Positions 32,048 through 39,955 of a DNA stretch of 40,811 nucleotides are shown here, piece by piece. The translations under genes and the position numbers were made by a program. The notes under the pieces are model-generated. The model searched no databases and was not told the origin of the DNA. It worked only from the letters and a program-made list of their open reading frames with translations. The DNA comes from Tissierellia bacterium (GTDB lineage: Bacteria > Bacillota > Clostridia > Peptostreptococcales > Acidaminobacteraceae): NCBI GenBank assembly GCA_012838225.1, contig DUPT01000039.1, positions 1 through 40,811 on the forward strand. Direction: 5' to 3'. Within the stretch, counting starts at the first letter, position 1, and every line of letters begins with the position of its first letter.

Positions 32048-33006
32048 TGAATAAGCACGGCGGCTATCGCGGAGACGATCTGATCGATTTTAGCGTCAAT
32101 CTGAATCCGACGCCCAAGCCAAGAGAGTGGCTCAGCCGCTTTTATGACACCGATCGACTGATCACCGATTATCCGGAAAACGATCAAGCGTCGTTTCGCA
32201 CCTTTTTAGCCCGGCGATTGAACTGTTCGCCGGCGGAGCTCATCATTGGTAACGGTGCGACCGAGCTCATCTATCTCTTGGCCCAATCGCTTCATGTCAC
32301 GACCGTCGGGATCTTTGAGCCGACCTATAGTGAATACCGGAGGGCATTCGAAGCCTTCGGCAAGCGAGTTGTGTCGATCCCGTTGCCGCCCGACACCGGC
32401 TTTAGCCCAAGCTTTTTGGACATCCCACCATGTGATCTCTATATCCTGTGCAATCCGAACAATCCGACCGGGACCTATGTTCGCGATCTGTCCGGTCTGA
32501 TCGAGCGACAGGCTTGGATCCTGATCGATGAATCGTTTGTCGATTTTGTCGAACGCCCCCTCGATTTCACGGGCGACAATATCATTCGCCTTCGCTCATT
32601 GACCAAGTACTACGGGCTGGCCGGCCTAAGGATCGGTTACCTCCAGGCCACACGCCGACTGATCGATCGGATGAGACGCTATCAGCCGCCCTGGAGCGTC
32701 AATGCCATCGTGCTCGAGCTGATCGAGCCCTTGATGGATTCAGTCGATTTCAGGCAACGGACCCGGCGCTGGCTTAGCCAGGAACGAGACCGCTATCGCA
32801 CAGCGCTGCCTCGGCTGATCGGCGGGGAGGCCAATTTCTTCTTTTTTCAGGCTGAGGCGGCTACCTTTGATGTCCTTAAAGACCGGGGCTTCTTTCTTCG
32901 CCGGTGTGAGGACTATGTCGGACTGGGACCGGACTGCTACCGGTTTTGTATCCATACGCCAACCAATAACCAATCACTGATCAAAGTATTGAAGGAGATC
33001 CTATGA
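32044..33006 (+). CDS. cobD: threonine-phosphate decarboxylase CobD
   Basis: A 320-residue fold-type I PLP enzyme, HisC-like. It decarboxylates L-threonine phosphate to (R)-1-aminopropan-2-yl phosphate for CbiB. The start has the CobD-type HGGYRGDDLIDFSVNLNPTP. GNGATELIYLL, LCNPNNPTGTYV, LIDESFVDF and the PLP-lysine segment SLTKYYGLAGLRIGY are intact. By sequence alone a histidinol-phosphate aminotransferase is possible, but the 'HGG' opening and the cbiB/cobU neighbours favour CobD. GGGAGG at 32033-32038 precedes ATG 32044, and the end overlaps cobU by 4 bases. Confidence 0.92.
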   Translation: MMNKHGGYRGDDLIDFSVNLNPTPKPREWLSRFYDTDRLITDYPENDQASFRTFLARRLNCSPAELIIGNGATELIYLLAQSLHVTTVGIFEPTYSEYRRAFEAFGKRVVSIPLPPDTGFSPSFLDIPPCDLYILCNPNNPTGTYVRDLSGLIERQAWILIDESFVDFVERPLDFTGDNIIRLRSLTKYYGLAGLRIGYLQATRRLIDRMRRYQPPWSVNAIVLELIEPLMDSVDFRQRTRRWLSQERDRYRTALPRLIGGEANFFFFQAEAATFDVLKDRGFFLRRCEDYVGLGPDCYRFCIHTPTNNQSLIKVLKEIL

Positions 33007-33536
33007 TCCAACTCATCTTAGGCGGTGCCCGAAGCGGCAAGAGCCGCTACGCTGAAACGATCGCCGCCGACTTTTCCGAGGTCACCTATGTCGCGACCGC
33101 CTTGGCCTTTGATGAAGCCATGGCCCATCGCATCGAGCATCATCGGCGCACTCGCCCCTCCGATTGGCAGACGCTTGAGCAGTGGCAAGACTTTCGGGCT
33201 GACTTTTCGGGTGAGTGCGTCCTGGTCGATTGCATCACGCTGTTGGTCTCGAATCACCTACTGGCAGCCGGTGATATCGAAGCATTCACCCCTAAGCAGA
33301 TCGATCAGGTCGAGCAGGGGATCCGTCAAACGATCGAGCAGCTGCTCTTGGCCGCTCGGGGACAGGAACTGATCCTGGTCAGTAATGAGGTCGGGCTCGG
33401 TCTGGCACCGCCCTCTCAGCTGGGCAATACCTTTCGCGACATCGCCGGCCGGATCAATCAGCTTCTGGCCCAACAGGCGGATCGGGTCGTCCTGATGGTC
33501 GCGGGACTGCCTCTGGTGCTAAAGGGAGAGCAATGA
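33003..33536 (+). CDS. cobU: adenosylcobinamide kinase/guanylyltransferase CobU
   Basis: A 177-residue bifunctional enzyme that phosphorylates adenosylcobinamide and transfers GMP to give adenosylcobinamide-GDP. Walker A is GGARSGKS (7-14). The segment with the guanylylated histidine, HRIEHHRRTRPSDWQTLE, is present, as are VLVDCITLLVSN and VSNEVGLGLAPPSQLGNTFR. The length is typical. Short 4-base overlaps with cobD and cobS show a tightly coupled operon. Its product is condensed with an alpha-ribazole nucleotide by CobS. Confidence 0.96.
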   Translation: MIQLILGGARSGKSRYAETIAADFSEVTYVATALAFDEAMAHRIEHHRRTRPSDWQTLEQWQDFRADFSGECVLVDCITLLVSNHLLAAGDIEAFTPKQIDQVEQGIRQTIEQLLLAARGQELILVSNEVGLGLAPPSQLGNTFRDIAGRINQLLAQQADRVVLMVAGLPLVLKGEQ

Positions 33537-34243
33537 ACGGACTGCGGATGATCTTTGGGCTTTTTACCATCATCCCGATGGGACGCTTCAGCTTCGATGA
33601 AGCGACGTATCAGCGCTGGCTGTGGGCATTGGTGCCGGTGGGTCTCATGCTATCGGCGGCCGGGTGGTTGGTCAGTCAGCTACCGATCGATCAGCCGCTA
33701 CGGGGGATACTGATCCTCTTAAGCTATGTCCTCCTCACCGGAGCGATCCATCTTGACGCCCTCGGCGACGCCTTCGATGGCCTACTCTCGCGGCGTGATC
33801 GCTCAAGAACGCTTGAGATCATGCGTGACCCGCACCTGGGCAGCTTTGGGCTGCTGGGGCTGGTCTTCTACCTCTTGTTGATGGCGGCCTGTCTGATCAT
33901 GGCGAGCGACCCCTTCGTCTTTTTGTTTCCTTTGATCGGGCGTCTGATGGCTTTTGTCGTCTGCTGGCGAAAAACACCGGCCAGAAGCGATGGCCTGGGC
34001 CGGGTGTTTATCGAAGGTGCGCAACCGATCATCGGCTGGTTGGGTCTGGCCAATGTCGTCTTTATCGCGATCTTTTTTCACCGACCGCTGGTCGCTCTGG
34101 CGGTCTTTATCAGCCTGGCGTTTGGTCTGCTGAGTGAGCGGCGGATCGATCGGCGCTTGGGCGGTATGACGGGTGATACCATCGGCTGTTTGATCGAACT
34201 GTCTCAACTGAGCTATCTGTTGGTGCTGAGTGTGGGGGCCTAG
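33533..34243 (+). CDS. cobS: adenosylcobinamide-GDP ribazoletransferase CobS
   Basis: A 236-residue polytopic membrane enzyme that joins adenosylcobinamide-GDP to alpha-ribazole (phosphate), the last condensation of cobamide synthesis. The catalytic block AIHLDALGDAFDGLLSRRDR (normally HLDGLADTADG) is followed by LEIMRDPHLGSFGLLGL, both diagnostic. RRLGGMTGDTIGCLIEL near the end is the second conserved region. About six hydrophobic helices are present. It overlaps cobU by 4 bases; cobC starts one base after its stop. Confidence 0.96.
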   Translation: MNGLRMIFGLFTIIPMGRFSFDEATYQRWLWALVPVGLMLSAAGWLVSQLPIDQPLRGILILLSYVLLTGAIHLDALGDAFDGLLSRRDRSRTLEIMRDPHLGSFGLLGLVFYLLLMAACLIMASDPFVFLFPLIGRLMAFVVCWRKTPARSDGLGRVFIEGAQPIIGWLGLANVVFIAIFFHRPLVALAVFISLAFGLLSERRIDRRLGGMTGDTIGCLIELSQLSYLLVLSVGA

Positions 34244-34244
34244 G

Positions 34245-34754
34245 ATGGGATTGATCGTCATCCGTCACCCTGAGACGGAGCAAAACCGGGCCAAGGTATT
34301 TCCCGATTATACCGATGCCGCCTATACAGCCACCGGTCAGAGGCAGCTGGAAGCCATCCTGGCCGAGGATTTTAAGGCCGATCATATCTTCAGCTCGCCG
34401 CTCTCCCGAGCGACGAGGCTGGCTGGGGCACTGGCTAAGAAGTACTCGATCGATTTCACGATCGACAAGCGGCTGCGTGAGATCGACCTGGGCCATTTTG
34501 CCGGCCTGAGCTTTGAAGAGATCAAGCGCTACTATCCCAATCTGATCGGGCCGTGGATGGCCGATCCGTGGCATTTTCAGTATCCTCGGGGAGAGAGCTA
34601 TCCACAGCTGAAGCAGCGGGTCCTAAGCTTTTTGGAAACGGTCCCCAAGGCTTCGATCCTCTGTACTCATCAGGCGGTGTCGCATGTCATTGCCTTGGAG
34701 TTCGGAGATGATAAGCCGCTAGCGACGGGGGAGTGGAGGCAGTATGCGTATTAG
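34245..34754 (+). CDS. cobC: CobC-like alpha-ribazole phosphatase (histidine phosphatase family)
   Basis: A 169-residue histidine phosphatase. In the cob pathway CobC removes phosphate from alpha-ribazole phosphate or adenosylcobalamin phosphate. The catalytic motif reads RHPETEQN, with Pro in place of the usual Gly of RHGET. SSPLSRATRLAGALA, LREIDLGHFAGLSFEEI and the second catalytic His in CTHQAVSHV follow the family pattern. ATG 34245 lies one base after the cobS stop, with GGGGG at 34234-34238. The end overlaps the next gene by 11 bases. Family certain, substrate inferred from the operon. Confidence 0.9.
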   Translation: MGLIVIRHPETEQNRAKVFPDYTDAAYTATGQRQLEAILAEDFKADHIFSSPLSRATRLAGALAKKYSIDFTIDKRLREIDLGHFAGLSFEEIKRYYPNLIGPWMADPWHFQYPRGESYPQLKQRVLSFLETVPKASILCTHQAVSHVIALEFGDDKPLATGEWRQYAY

Positions 34755-35466
34755 ACGAATCCGAGATCTCAGCCTGATCGAGACCAAGCCTCGGCTGGTA
34801 CTGGCGACCGATAGCATCGGCAGCATCGGCTCAAAGGAGCACGATGCGCTTCGGGTCGATCCATCGATCACCGGCTTCTTTTTGGCTCGGGTGCCGTTGG
34901 TCGAGCTGCTGTGCCTGGGGGCAACTCCGGCCAGCTATGTCCTGACCTCGAGTAATGAGATGGCGCCGACCGGTCAAGCCGTCTTGGCCGGCGTCAGGCG
35001 GGCTTTTCGACCGTTTCGATTGGCCAAGGACCATGAGAACGGTTCAAGCGAAGAGAATATGCCCAGCAGCATGACAGCGGCCGGGATCACGGTGCTTGCG
35101 ACACTGAGCGATGACTGGACCGAGGCCAAGGCCCAAGCGGGTGATTGGCTCTATCTGGCCGGCTGGCCCAGTGTCGGCCAGGCGGTGCTCGATCAGCCCG
35201 TGCGACTGATCAGCCTGAGTGATGTGGCGGCCCTGCGCCGGGATGAGCGCGTCGGGGTGATGGTACCGCTGGGCTCTCGCGGGATCAGCCACGAGCTAAA
35301 ACAGCTGGGCTTTGAGCTGATCGCCTCCGCCCCGGAGCTGCCGCTTGAGCTGAGTGGTGGCCCGGCCAGTGCCATCATCTTTTCGGCCGAGGAACAAGCG
35401 GCCGACTGGCCGGTGATGGCCGAGGTGACGCTTTTGGGGCAACTGATCGAGCCGGCTGAGGACTGA
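34744..35466 (+). CDS. cblS: PurM/AIR-synthase-like protein, probable alpha-ribazole kinase (CblS type)
   Basis: A 240-residue protein of the PurM/ThiL/SelD fold. ATG 34744 follows GGAGG (34735-34739). Visible marks are VLATDSIGSIGSKEHDAL (the metal/ATP-binding Asp strand), GFFLARVPLVELLCLGATP, SSNEMAPTGQAVLAGVRRAF, GSSEENMPSSMTAAGITVLA and, late, VGVMVPLGSRGI with ELKQLGFEL. This order matches what I recall of CblS, the ATP-dependent alpha-ribazole kinase of some Firmicutes that substitutes for CobT. It ends the cob operon and the following terminator closes the unit. The kinase role is inferred from similarity and context; the CblT transporter is not seen nearby. Confidence 0.78.
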   Translation: MRIRRIRDLSLIETKPRLVLATDSIGSIGSKEHDALRVDPSITGFFLARVPLVELLCLGATPASYVLTSSNEMAPTGQAVLAGVRRAFRPFRLAKDHENGSSEENMPSSMTAAGITVLATLSDDWTEAKAQAGDWLYLAGWPSVGQAVLDQPVRLISLSDVAALRRDERVGVMVPLGSRGISHELKQLGFELIASAPELPLELSGGPASAIIFSAEEQAADWPVMAEVTLLGQLIEPAED

Positions 35467-35479
35467 TTCAGGACATAAA

Positions 35480-35517
35480 AAAACGACCGGATCCTTAATG
35501 AACGGACCTGTCGTTTT
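35480..35517. terminator. bidirectional terminator between the cob operon and ilvE
   Basis: AAAACGAC (35480-35487) and GTCGTTTT (35510-35517) form the outer stem, extended inside by GG-A-TCC (35489-35494) against GGACC (35504-35508) with one bulge. T runs on both strands (TTTT on +, a seven-base run on -) serve the two convergent genes. Confidence 0.85.
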
Positions 35518-35530
35518 GAATGATCAAGGA

Positions 35531-36541
35531 CTAGACTTCTACCGTCCAGCCGTGCTTGTCTTCGACATCCCCGAACTGGATGCCGGTCAAATAGTCGTAG
35601 AGTTCTTTCGTTTTGGGGCCGACTTCGGTTTCGGAGTAGAAGACATGCTTTTTGCCCTCGTGGGTGATGGCACCGATCGGGCTGATGACGGCGGCCGTAC
35701 CACAGGCCCCGGCTTCGGCATAATCATCGAGCTGATCGATATAGACGTCTTCTTGAGACGCGGCCATGCCCAGATCCTCCGCCGCTTGGAGCAGCGAGAG
35801 CTTGGTGATCGATTCGAGGATCGAGGAGCTGCTCGGGGTCACGAAGCGATTGTCTTTGGTGATGGCAAAGAAGTTGGCGGCACCGACTTCATCGATCTTG
35901 GTATGGGTCAGGGGATCAAGATAGATACAATCGGCATAGCCGGCATCGACGGCTTCTTTGTGCGGCAGCAGGCTGGCGGCGTAGTTTCCACCGCACTTGG
36001 CTTGACCGGTACCGTGAGCGGCCGCCCGGTCATAGGTGGTGGTGATGAAGTTGACCGGATTCATGCCGCCTTTAAAGTAGGCGCCCACCGGTGAGACAAA
36101 GATCGCCAGCAGATATTCCGGGGCCGGACGAACACCGAGGTTCGGTCCGATACCGATCTGCATCGGGCGGATATAGAGCGATCCGCCGCTGCCGTAGGGT
36201 GGAATGAATTCTTCGTTCGCCTTGACCACCTTTTTGACAGCTTCAATAAATTTTTCTTCCGGATATTCCGGCATCAGTAGGCGTTTGGCCGTCCGGTTCA
36301 TCCGTTTGGAGTTCATATCGGGTCGGAATAAGAGGATCCGGCCGTCTTCGGCACGATAGGCCTTCATACCTTCAAAGCTTTGTTGTCCGTAGTGAAGGGC
36401 GGTGGCTGAGGCATCGATCGTCAGCTTGTCATCCTCGACCAGCTGGCCCTCATCCCACTCGCCGTCCTTCCAGTAGGTGACGAACATACAATTTGTTTTG
36501 CGATAAGTAAAGCCCAGTTCTTTCCAATTGATATCTGGCAT
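35531..36541 (-). CDS. ilvE: branched-chain amino acid aminotransferase
   Basis: A 336-residue fold-type IV PLP enzyme of the longer (about 340-360) IlvE subgroup, catalysing the last step of Val, Leu and Ile synthesis or the first of their breakdown. The start is ATG at 36541 (reading leftwards) with AAGGAG just upstream; the frame is open further but lacks a site. Marks are TALHYGQQSFEGMKAYR, FRPDMNSKRMNRTAKRL, GSLYIRPMQIG, GQAKCGGNYAASLLP (PLP-lysine) and GACGTAAVISPIG. It is the only - strand gene here, convergent to the cob operon and divergent from iscR. Confidence 0.95.
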   Translation of the reverse strand: MPDINWKELGFTYRKTNCMFVTYWKDGEWDEGQLVEDDKLTIDASATALHYGQQSFEGMKAYRAEDGRILLFRPDMNSKRMNRTAKRLLMPEYPEEKFIEAVKKVVKANEEFIPPYGSGGSLYIRPMQIGIGPNLGVRPAPEYLLAIFVSPVGAYFKGGMNPVNFITTTYDRAAAHGTGQAKCGGNYAASLLPHKEAVDAGYADCIYLDPLTHTKIDEVGAANFFAITKDNRFVTPSSSSILESITKLSLLQAAEDLGMAASQEDVYIDQLDDYAEAGACGTAAVISPIGAITHEGKKHVFYSETEVGPKTKELYDYLTGIQFGDVEDKHGWTVEV

Positions 36542-36578
36542 AAGAAACTCCTTCTCTTTCGAGGTATTGGTTGTCTTG

Positions 36579-36587
36579 ATTATAACA
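36579..36587 (-). promoter_or_regulatory. extended -10 promoter of ilvE
   Basis: On the - strand TGTTATAAT reads from 36587 to 36579, a perfect TGnTATAAT, 38 bases before the ilvE ATG. No good -35 is visible at the expected spacing. Confidence 0.7.
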
Positions 36588-36656
36588 CACCGGCATCGGA
36601 GAAAACGCTTCCCGGGCCAGCTTTTCAAAATTCGCCAAATTTCTTTGTCGAACTGA

Positions 36657-36685
36657 TTGACGCTGACTAAAGCAGGCTATATAAT
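36657..36685 (+). promoter_or_regulatory. sigma-A promoter of the isc operon
   Basis: TTGACG (36657-36662) and TATAAT (36680-36685) with a 17-base spacer, 11 of 12 consensus positions, about 30 bases before the first gene. The Rrf2 regulator encoded next probably acts here, but no dyad is obvious enough to call. Confidence 0.9.
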
Positions 36686-36723
36686 GGTACAGGAATCTAC
36701 ACCAGTTTACTAGGAGATATACT

Positions 36724-37134
36724 TTGAATCTTTCAACCAAAGGGCGCTACGGTCTGCGGGCAATGTGTGAATTGGCCGATGCCTACGGCGGGGAACCGCT
36801 GAGCCTGAGCCGGATCGCCGAAAATCAAAACCTATCGGTCCGCTATCTCGAGCAGCTCTTCCATCGGCTCAGACAAAGCGGCTATGTCATCTCGACCAGG
36901 GGAGCCAAGGGAGGCTACAGCCTGAGCCGATCACCTCAAGACATCACCGTCGGTGAGGTCCTGCGGGTGCTCGATGGAGATATCTCGCCGGTCGGCTGCG
37001 GCGAATCGTGTCTGGAGTGTGATGAACCGGAGGTCTGCTATACCAGGCCCCTATGGAAAGAACTCAATCAGGCGATCTATGGCCTGATGGATAATAAAAC
37101 CCTCGCGGATCTTATCAAGAAGGAAGTAATATGA
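36724..37134 (+). CDS. iscR: Rrf2 family Fe-S regulator IscR
   Basis: A 136-residue Rrf2 winged-helix regulator starting at TTG 36724, seven bases after AGGAG (36712-36716). No ATG is available without losing the opening NLSTKGRYGLRAMCELA. The helix-turn-helix includes LSRIAENQNLSVRYLEQLFHRL, and the wing STRGAKGGYSLSR. Cluster ligands appear as three or four cysteines in VGCGESCLECDE and EVCYT, suggesting [2Fe-2S] binding and feedback on Fe-S assembly. It overlaps iscS by 4 bases. Confidence 0.93.
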   Translation: MNLSTKGRYGLRAMCELADAYGGEPLSLSRIAENQNLSVRYLEQLFHRLRQSGYVISTRGAKGGYSLSRSPQDITVGEVLRVLDGDISPVGCGESCLECDEPEVCYTRPLWKELNQAIYGLMDNKTLADLIKKEVI

Positions 37135-38282
37135 AAACGATTTATATGGATTATTCGGCCACGACGCCGATGAAGCCCGAAGTGATCGAGGCGGTGAGCG
37201 ATGCCTTCAAACATCACTACGGCAATGCCTCGAGCATCCACCACATCGGTCAGGATGCCAAGGTCCTATTACAGCAGGCCCGGGAGCAGGTCGCTCGGCT
37301 GATCGGGGCTGAACCGCGTGAGATCTTCTTTACCGCCGGCGGCACCGAGAGCGACAACTGGGCGATCGAGATCGCTCTTGAGACCAAGCCGGGCAAACAT
37401 ATCATCACGACCAGTGTCGAACACCACGCGATCCTGCATCCGCTGGAAGCGCTGGAGAAAAAGGGCTACCGCGTGACCTATCTGCCGGTCGATGAATACG
37501 GCATGGTCAGCCCCGAGCAGGTGGCGGCCGCCATCGAAGACGATACCATCTTGATCAGTGTGATGTATATCAACAATGAGATCGGCTCGATCAACCCGGT
37601 CGAAGAGATTGCCGAAGTGGCGGCCCAGCACGGCATCCTGTTCCATACCGACGGCGTCCAGGCCCTAGGCAATATCCCGATCGATATGTCGGCCAATCAG
37701 ATCTCCATGATGAGCATGTCGGCTCATAAGATCTATGGCCCCAAGGGCGTCGGCGCACTCTATATCAGAAAAGGCGTCCGAACGGTCCCGCTGATCTATG
37801 GCGGAGCGCAGGAGCGAAAGGTCCGAGCCGGGACGGAAAACATCCCCGGCATCATCGGCTTTGCCAAAGCGGCCGAGCTGGCTCGTGAGAATCTGACAGC
37901 TCATATCGAGCGCCTGTCGGGTCTGCGGGATAAGCTGCGTGATGGCATCATGAACCAGATCCCACAGGCCAAATACAATGGTCATCCCACCAAGCGTCAC
38001 CCGGGCAATGTCCATGTCTGCTTTAAATATATCGAAGGCGAGAGCCTGCTGCTGCTGCTCGACATGAAGGGCATCTGTGCCTCCAGCGGCAGTGCCTGTA
38101 CCTCGGGCTCACTCGATCCGTCCCATGTCCTGATGAATATCGGGCTGACGCATGAGATCGCGCATGGTTCGCTTCGTTTGACACTGGGAGATTTTACTAC
38201 GGAAGACGACGTCGCTACGGTGATCGAAGAGATCGGGCCGATCGTTCAACGGCTGCGGGAAATGTCACCGCTGACAGAATAG
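37131..38282 (+). CDS. iscS: cysteine desulfurase IscS/NifS
   Basis: A 383-residue PLP enzyme that takes sulfur from cysteine as an enzyme persulfide and hands it to IscU and to MnmA. It opens YMDYSATTPMKPEV. FFTAGGTESDNWAIE, TSVEHHAILHPLEAL, HTDGVQALGNIPIDM, the PLP-Lys200 in SAHKIYGPKGVG and the mobile catalytic Cys in SSGSACTSGSLDPSHVL are intact, the last being the IscS/NifS class I loop. ATG 37131 overlaps iscR, with AGAAGGAAG upstream. iscU follows after 10 bases. Confidence 0.95.
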   Translation: MKTIYMDYSATTPMKPEVIEAVSDAFKHHYGNASSIHHIGQDAKVLLQQAREQVARLIGAEPREIFFTAGGTESDNWAIEIALETKPGKHIITTSVEHHAILHPLEALEKKGYRVTYLPVDEYGMVSPEQVAAAIEDDTILISVMYINNEIGSINPVEEIAEVAAQHGILFHTDGVQALGNIPIDMSANQISMMSMSAHKIYGPKGVGALYIRKGVRTVPLIYGGAQERKVRAGTENIPGIIGFAKAAELARENLTAHIERLSGLRDKLRDGIMNQIPQAKYNGHPTKRHPGNVHVCFKYIEGESLLLLLDMKGICASSGSACTSGSLDPSHVLMNIGLTHEIAHGSLRLTLGDFTTEDDVATVIEEIGPIVQRLREMSPLTE

Positions 38283-38292
38283 GGGAAGACCA

Positions 38293-38745
38293 ATGATGTA
38301 CAACAAGAAAGTAATGGACCATTTCATGAACCCGCGCAATGTCGGCGAGATCGCCGATCCCGACGGCATGGGCGAGGTCGGCAATCTCAAGTGCGGAGAT
38401 ATCATGCGGATCTATCTTAGGATCGATCCAACGACCGATGTTATCGAGGATATCAAGTTCAAGACCTTCGGTTGCGGCTCGGCCGTTGCCTCCTCATCGA
38501 TCGCCACCGAGATGATCATGGGTAAGACGGTTGAAGAAGCACTTAAATTGACCAATAAGGATGTACTCAAAGAATTGGGTGGCTTGCCAACCATCAAGGT
38601 CCACTGTTCGGTCTTGGCCGAGCAGGCCTTCAAGGCGGCCGCCTATGATTATGCCACCCGCCATGATAAGCATTATGCGGCGCTCGAAAACTATTCGCCG
38701 GAGGAAGCCGAGCACGATCACCATCATGACGAAGACGAAGACTAG
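38293..38745 (+). CDS. iscU: Fe-S cluster scaffold IscU/NifU N-terminal type
   Basis: A 150-residue scaffold for cluster assembly. Three ligand cysteines sit in GNLKCGDIMRIYL, FKTFGCGSAVASSSIATEM and IKVHCSVLAEQAF. The family LPTIKVHCSVLAEQA block confirms the IscU/NifU-N type used with IscS in clostridia. The C-terminal 15 or so residues (EEAEHDHHHDEDED) are an acidic, His-rich tail beyond the normal end. The start is ATG 38293 or the adjacent ATG 38296 after AGGGGAAG. The tail-coding region overlaps the mnmA start by 20 bases. Confidence 0.93.
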   Translation: MMYNKKVMDHFMNPRNVGEIADPDGMGEVGNLKCGDIMRIYLRIDPTTDVIEDIKFKTFGCGSAVASSSIATEMIMGKTVEEALKLTNKDVLKELGGLPTIKVHCSVLAEQAFKAAAYDYATRHDKHYAALENYSPEEAEHDHHHDEDED

Positions 38746-39808
38746 AGTCGCCATCGGTCTGAGTGGGGGAGTCGATTCCTCCGTCGCCGCCTACCTGCTC
38801 AAGCAGCAGGGCTTTGAGGTCATCGGCCTCCATTTAAAACTGCATGAGGGGATCGATCCGCTCCATGCCAGGGCCTGCTGCTCACTGGATTCTTCACTCG
38901 ATGCCAGGCTGGTGGCCCACCAGCTCGATATCCCGTTTTATGTCATCAATCTAAAGGAAGATTTTAAGCGCTATGTGATCGATCCGTTTATCCAAGACTA
39001 TCAGTCCGGTCGAACACCCAACCCCTGCGTCAAGTGTAATAAGTTCATCAAGTTCGGAGCCTTTCTCGACAAGGCCAAGCAGCTCGGCTGCGATAAGCTG
39101 GCCACCGGTCATTACGCGACGATCTATGAACACGACGGACGCTTTCGGATCCGCCGGGCCAAGGATAGCGCCAAGGATCAGACCTATATGCTCTATGGGC
39201 TGAGCCAGGAGCAACTGTCGCATATCATCATGCCGCTGGGCGATGTCCAGAATAAAGCGACAGTCCGCCGGATCGCTCAGGAGCTCGATCTGAGTGTGGC
39301 CGGTGCCAAGGACTCACAGGATATCTGCTTTGTGCCCGATGATGATCATATCGCTTTCTTAAAAGACGAGCTGGGATCGTTTGAAGCCGGTGATTTTGTA
39401 CTTGATGGTGAGATCATCGGTCAACATCCGGGCCTCGAGCATTTCACGATCGGTCAAAGAAAGGGCTTGGGGATTAGCTATCAAGAGCCGCTCTATGTCA
39501 CCAAGCTCGAGCCCCTTGGACGAAAAGTCCACCTGGGGCGAGCCGAGGCGGTGTGGGGCAGACGTCTGGCCGGCTCGAAGCTAAACCTAATATATGAAGA
39601 CCTATCTCCGGGGGATGAGCGCGACATCACAGCGAAGATCCGCTATGCGCAATCGGCCGTCCCGGCCAGGCTCACCGTCGGGCCGGAGGGCACGTTTACG
39701 GTGGATTTCAAGGAGGCTGTGCGGGCGATTTCGCCCGGACAGAGCGTTGTTTTCTACCGGCGTGACGATCTTTTTGGCGGCGGGATCATCGATCAAAAAC
39801 TGGAGTAA
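38726..39808 (+). CDS. mnmA: tRNA-specific 2-thiouridylase MnmA
   Basis: A 360-residue ATP-dependent enzyme that thiolates U34 of Lys, Glu and Gln tRNAs with sulfur from IscS. ATG 38726 gives the usual opening before the PP-loop GLSGGVDSSVAAYLL; the longer open frame upstream is a shadow of iscU. Catalytic cysteines are in TPNPCVKCNKFIKFG and DSQDICFVPD. CATGHYAT-like LATGHYATI, KDQTYMLYGLSQEQL and the C-terminal barrel with FTIGQRKGLGI are present. It overlaps iscU by 20 bases, typical of iscS-iscU-mnmA units. Its product is the substrate of MnmH encoded at 16159-17184. Confidence 0.96.
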   Translation: MTKTKTRVAIGLSGGVDSSVAAYLLKQQGFEVIGLHLKLHEGIDPLHARACCSLDSSLDARLVAHQLDIPFYVINLKEDFKRYVIDPFIQDYQSGRTPNPCVKCNKFIKFGAFLDKAKQLGCDKLATGHYATIYEHDGRFRIRRAKDSAKDQTYMLYGLSQEQLSHIIMPLGDVQNKATVRRIAQELDLSVAGAKDSQDICFVPDDDHIAFLKDELGSFEAGDFVLDGEIIGQHPGLEHFTIGQRKGLGISYQEPLYVTKLEPLGRKVHLGRAEAVWGRRLAGSKLNLIYEDLSPGDERDITAKIRYAQSAVPARLTVGPEGTFTVDFKEAVRAISPGQSVVFYRRDDLFGGGIIDQKLE

Positions 39809-39833
39809 ACCTCGATTTTTCGGGGTTTTTTTT
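39808..39833 (+). terminator. intrinsic terminator of the isc-mnmA operon
   Basis: AACCTCGA (39808-39815) and TCGGGGTT (39820-39827) pair with one G-U around TTTT, followed by T's to 39833. It begins on the last base of the mnmA stop codon. Confidence 0.88.
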
Positions 39834-39955
39834 ATTATCGGATATATTTCGTAAAATTCAAAATTTCTTCGTTTACTTGCAGACATTTCATGAACGTGAT
39901 ACCATGTAGTTACTGTTTAGCACATGCCGAAACAGGCATACCAATAGGAGGTAAC

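Noticed and set aside
32044..33006. Histidinol-phosphate aminotransferase (HisC)
   Set aside because: The fold is shared, but the HGGYRGDD opening and the cbiB-cobU neighbours indicate threonine-phosphate decarboxylase.
35498..36094. A 198-codon + strand open frame opposite ilvE
   Set aside because: ilvE on the - strand has all PLP-enzyme motifs; the + frame has none.
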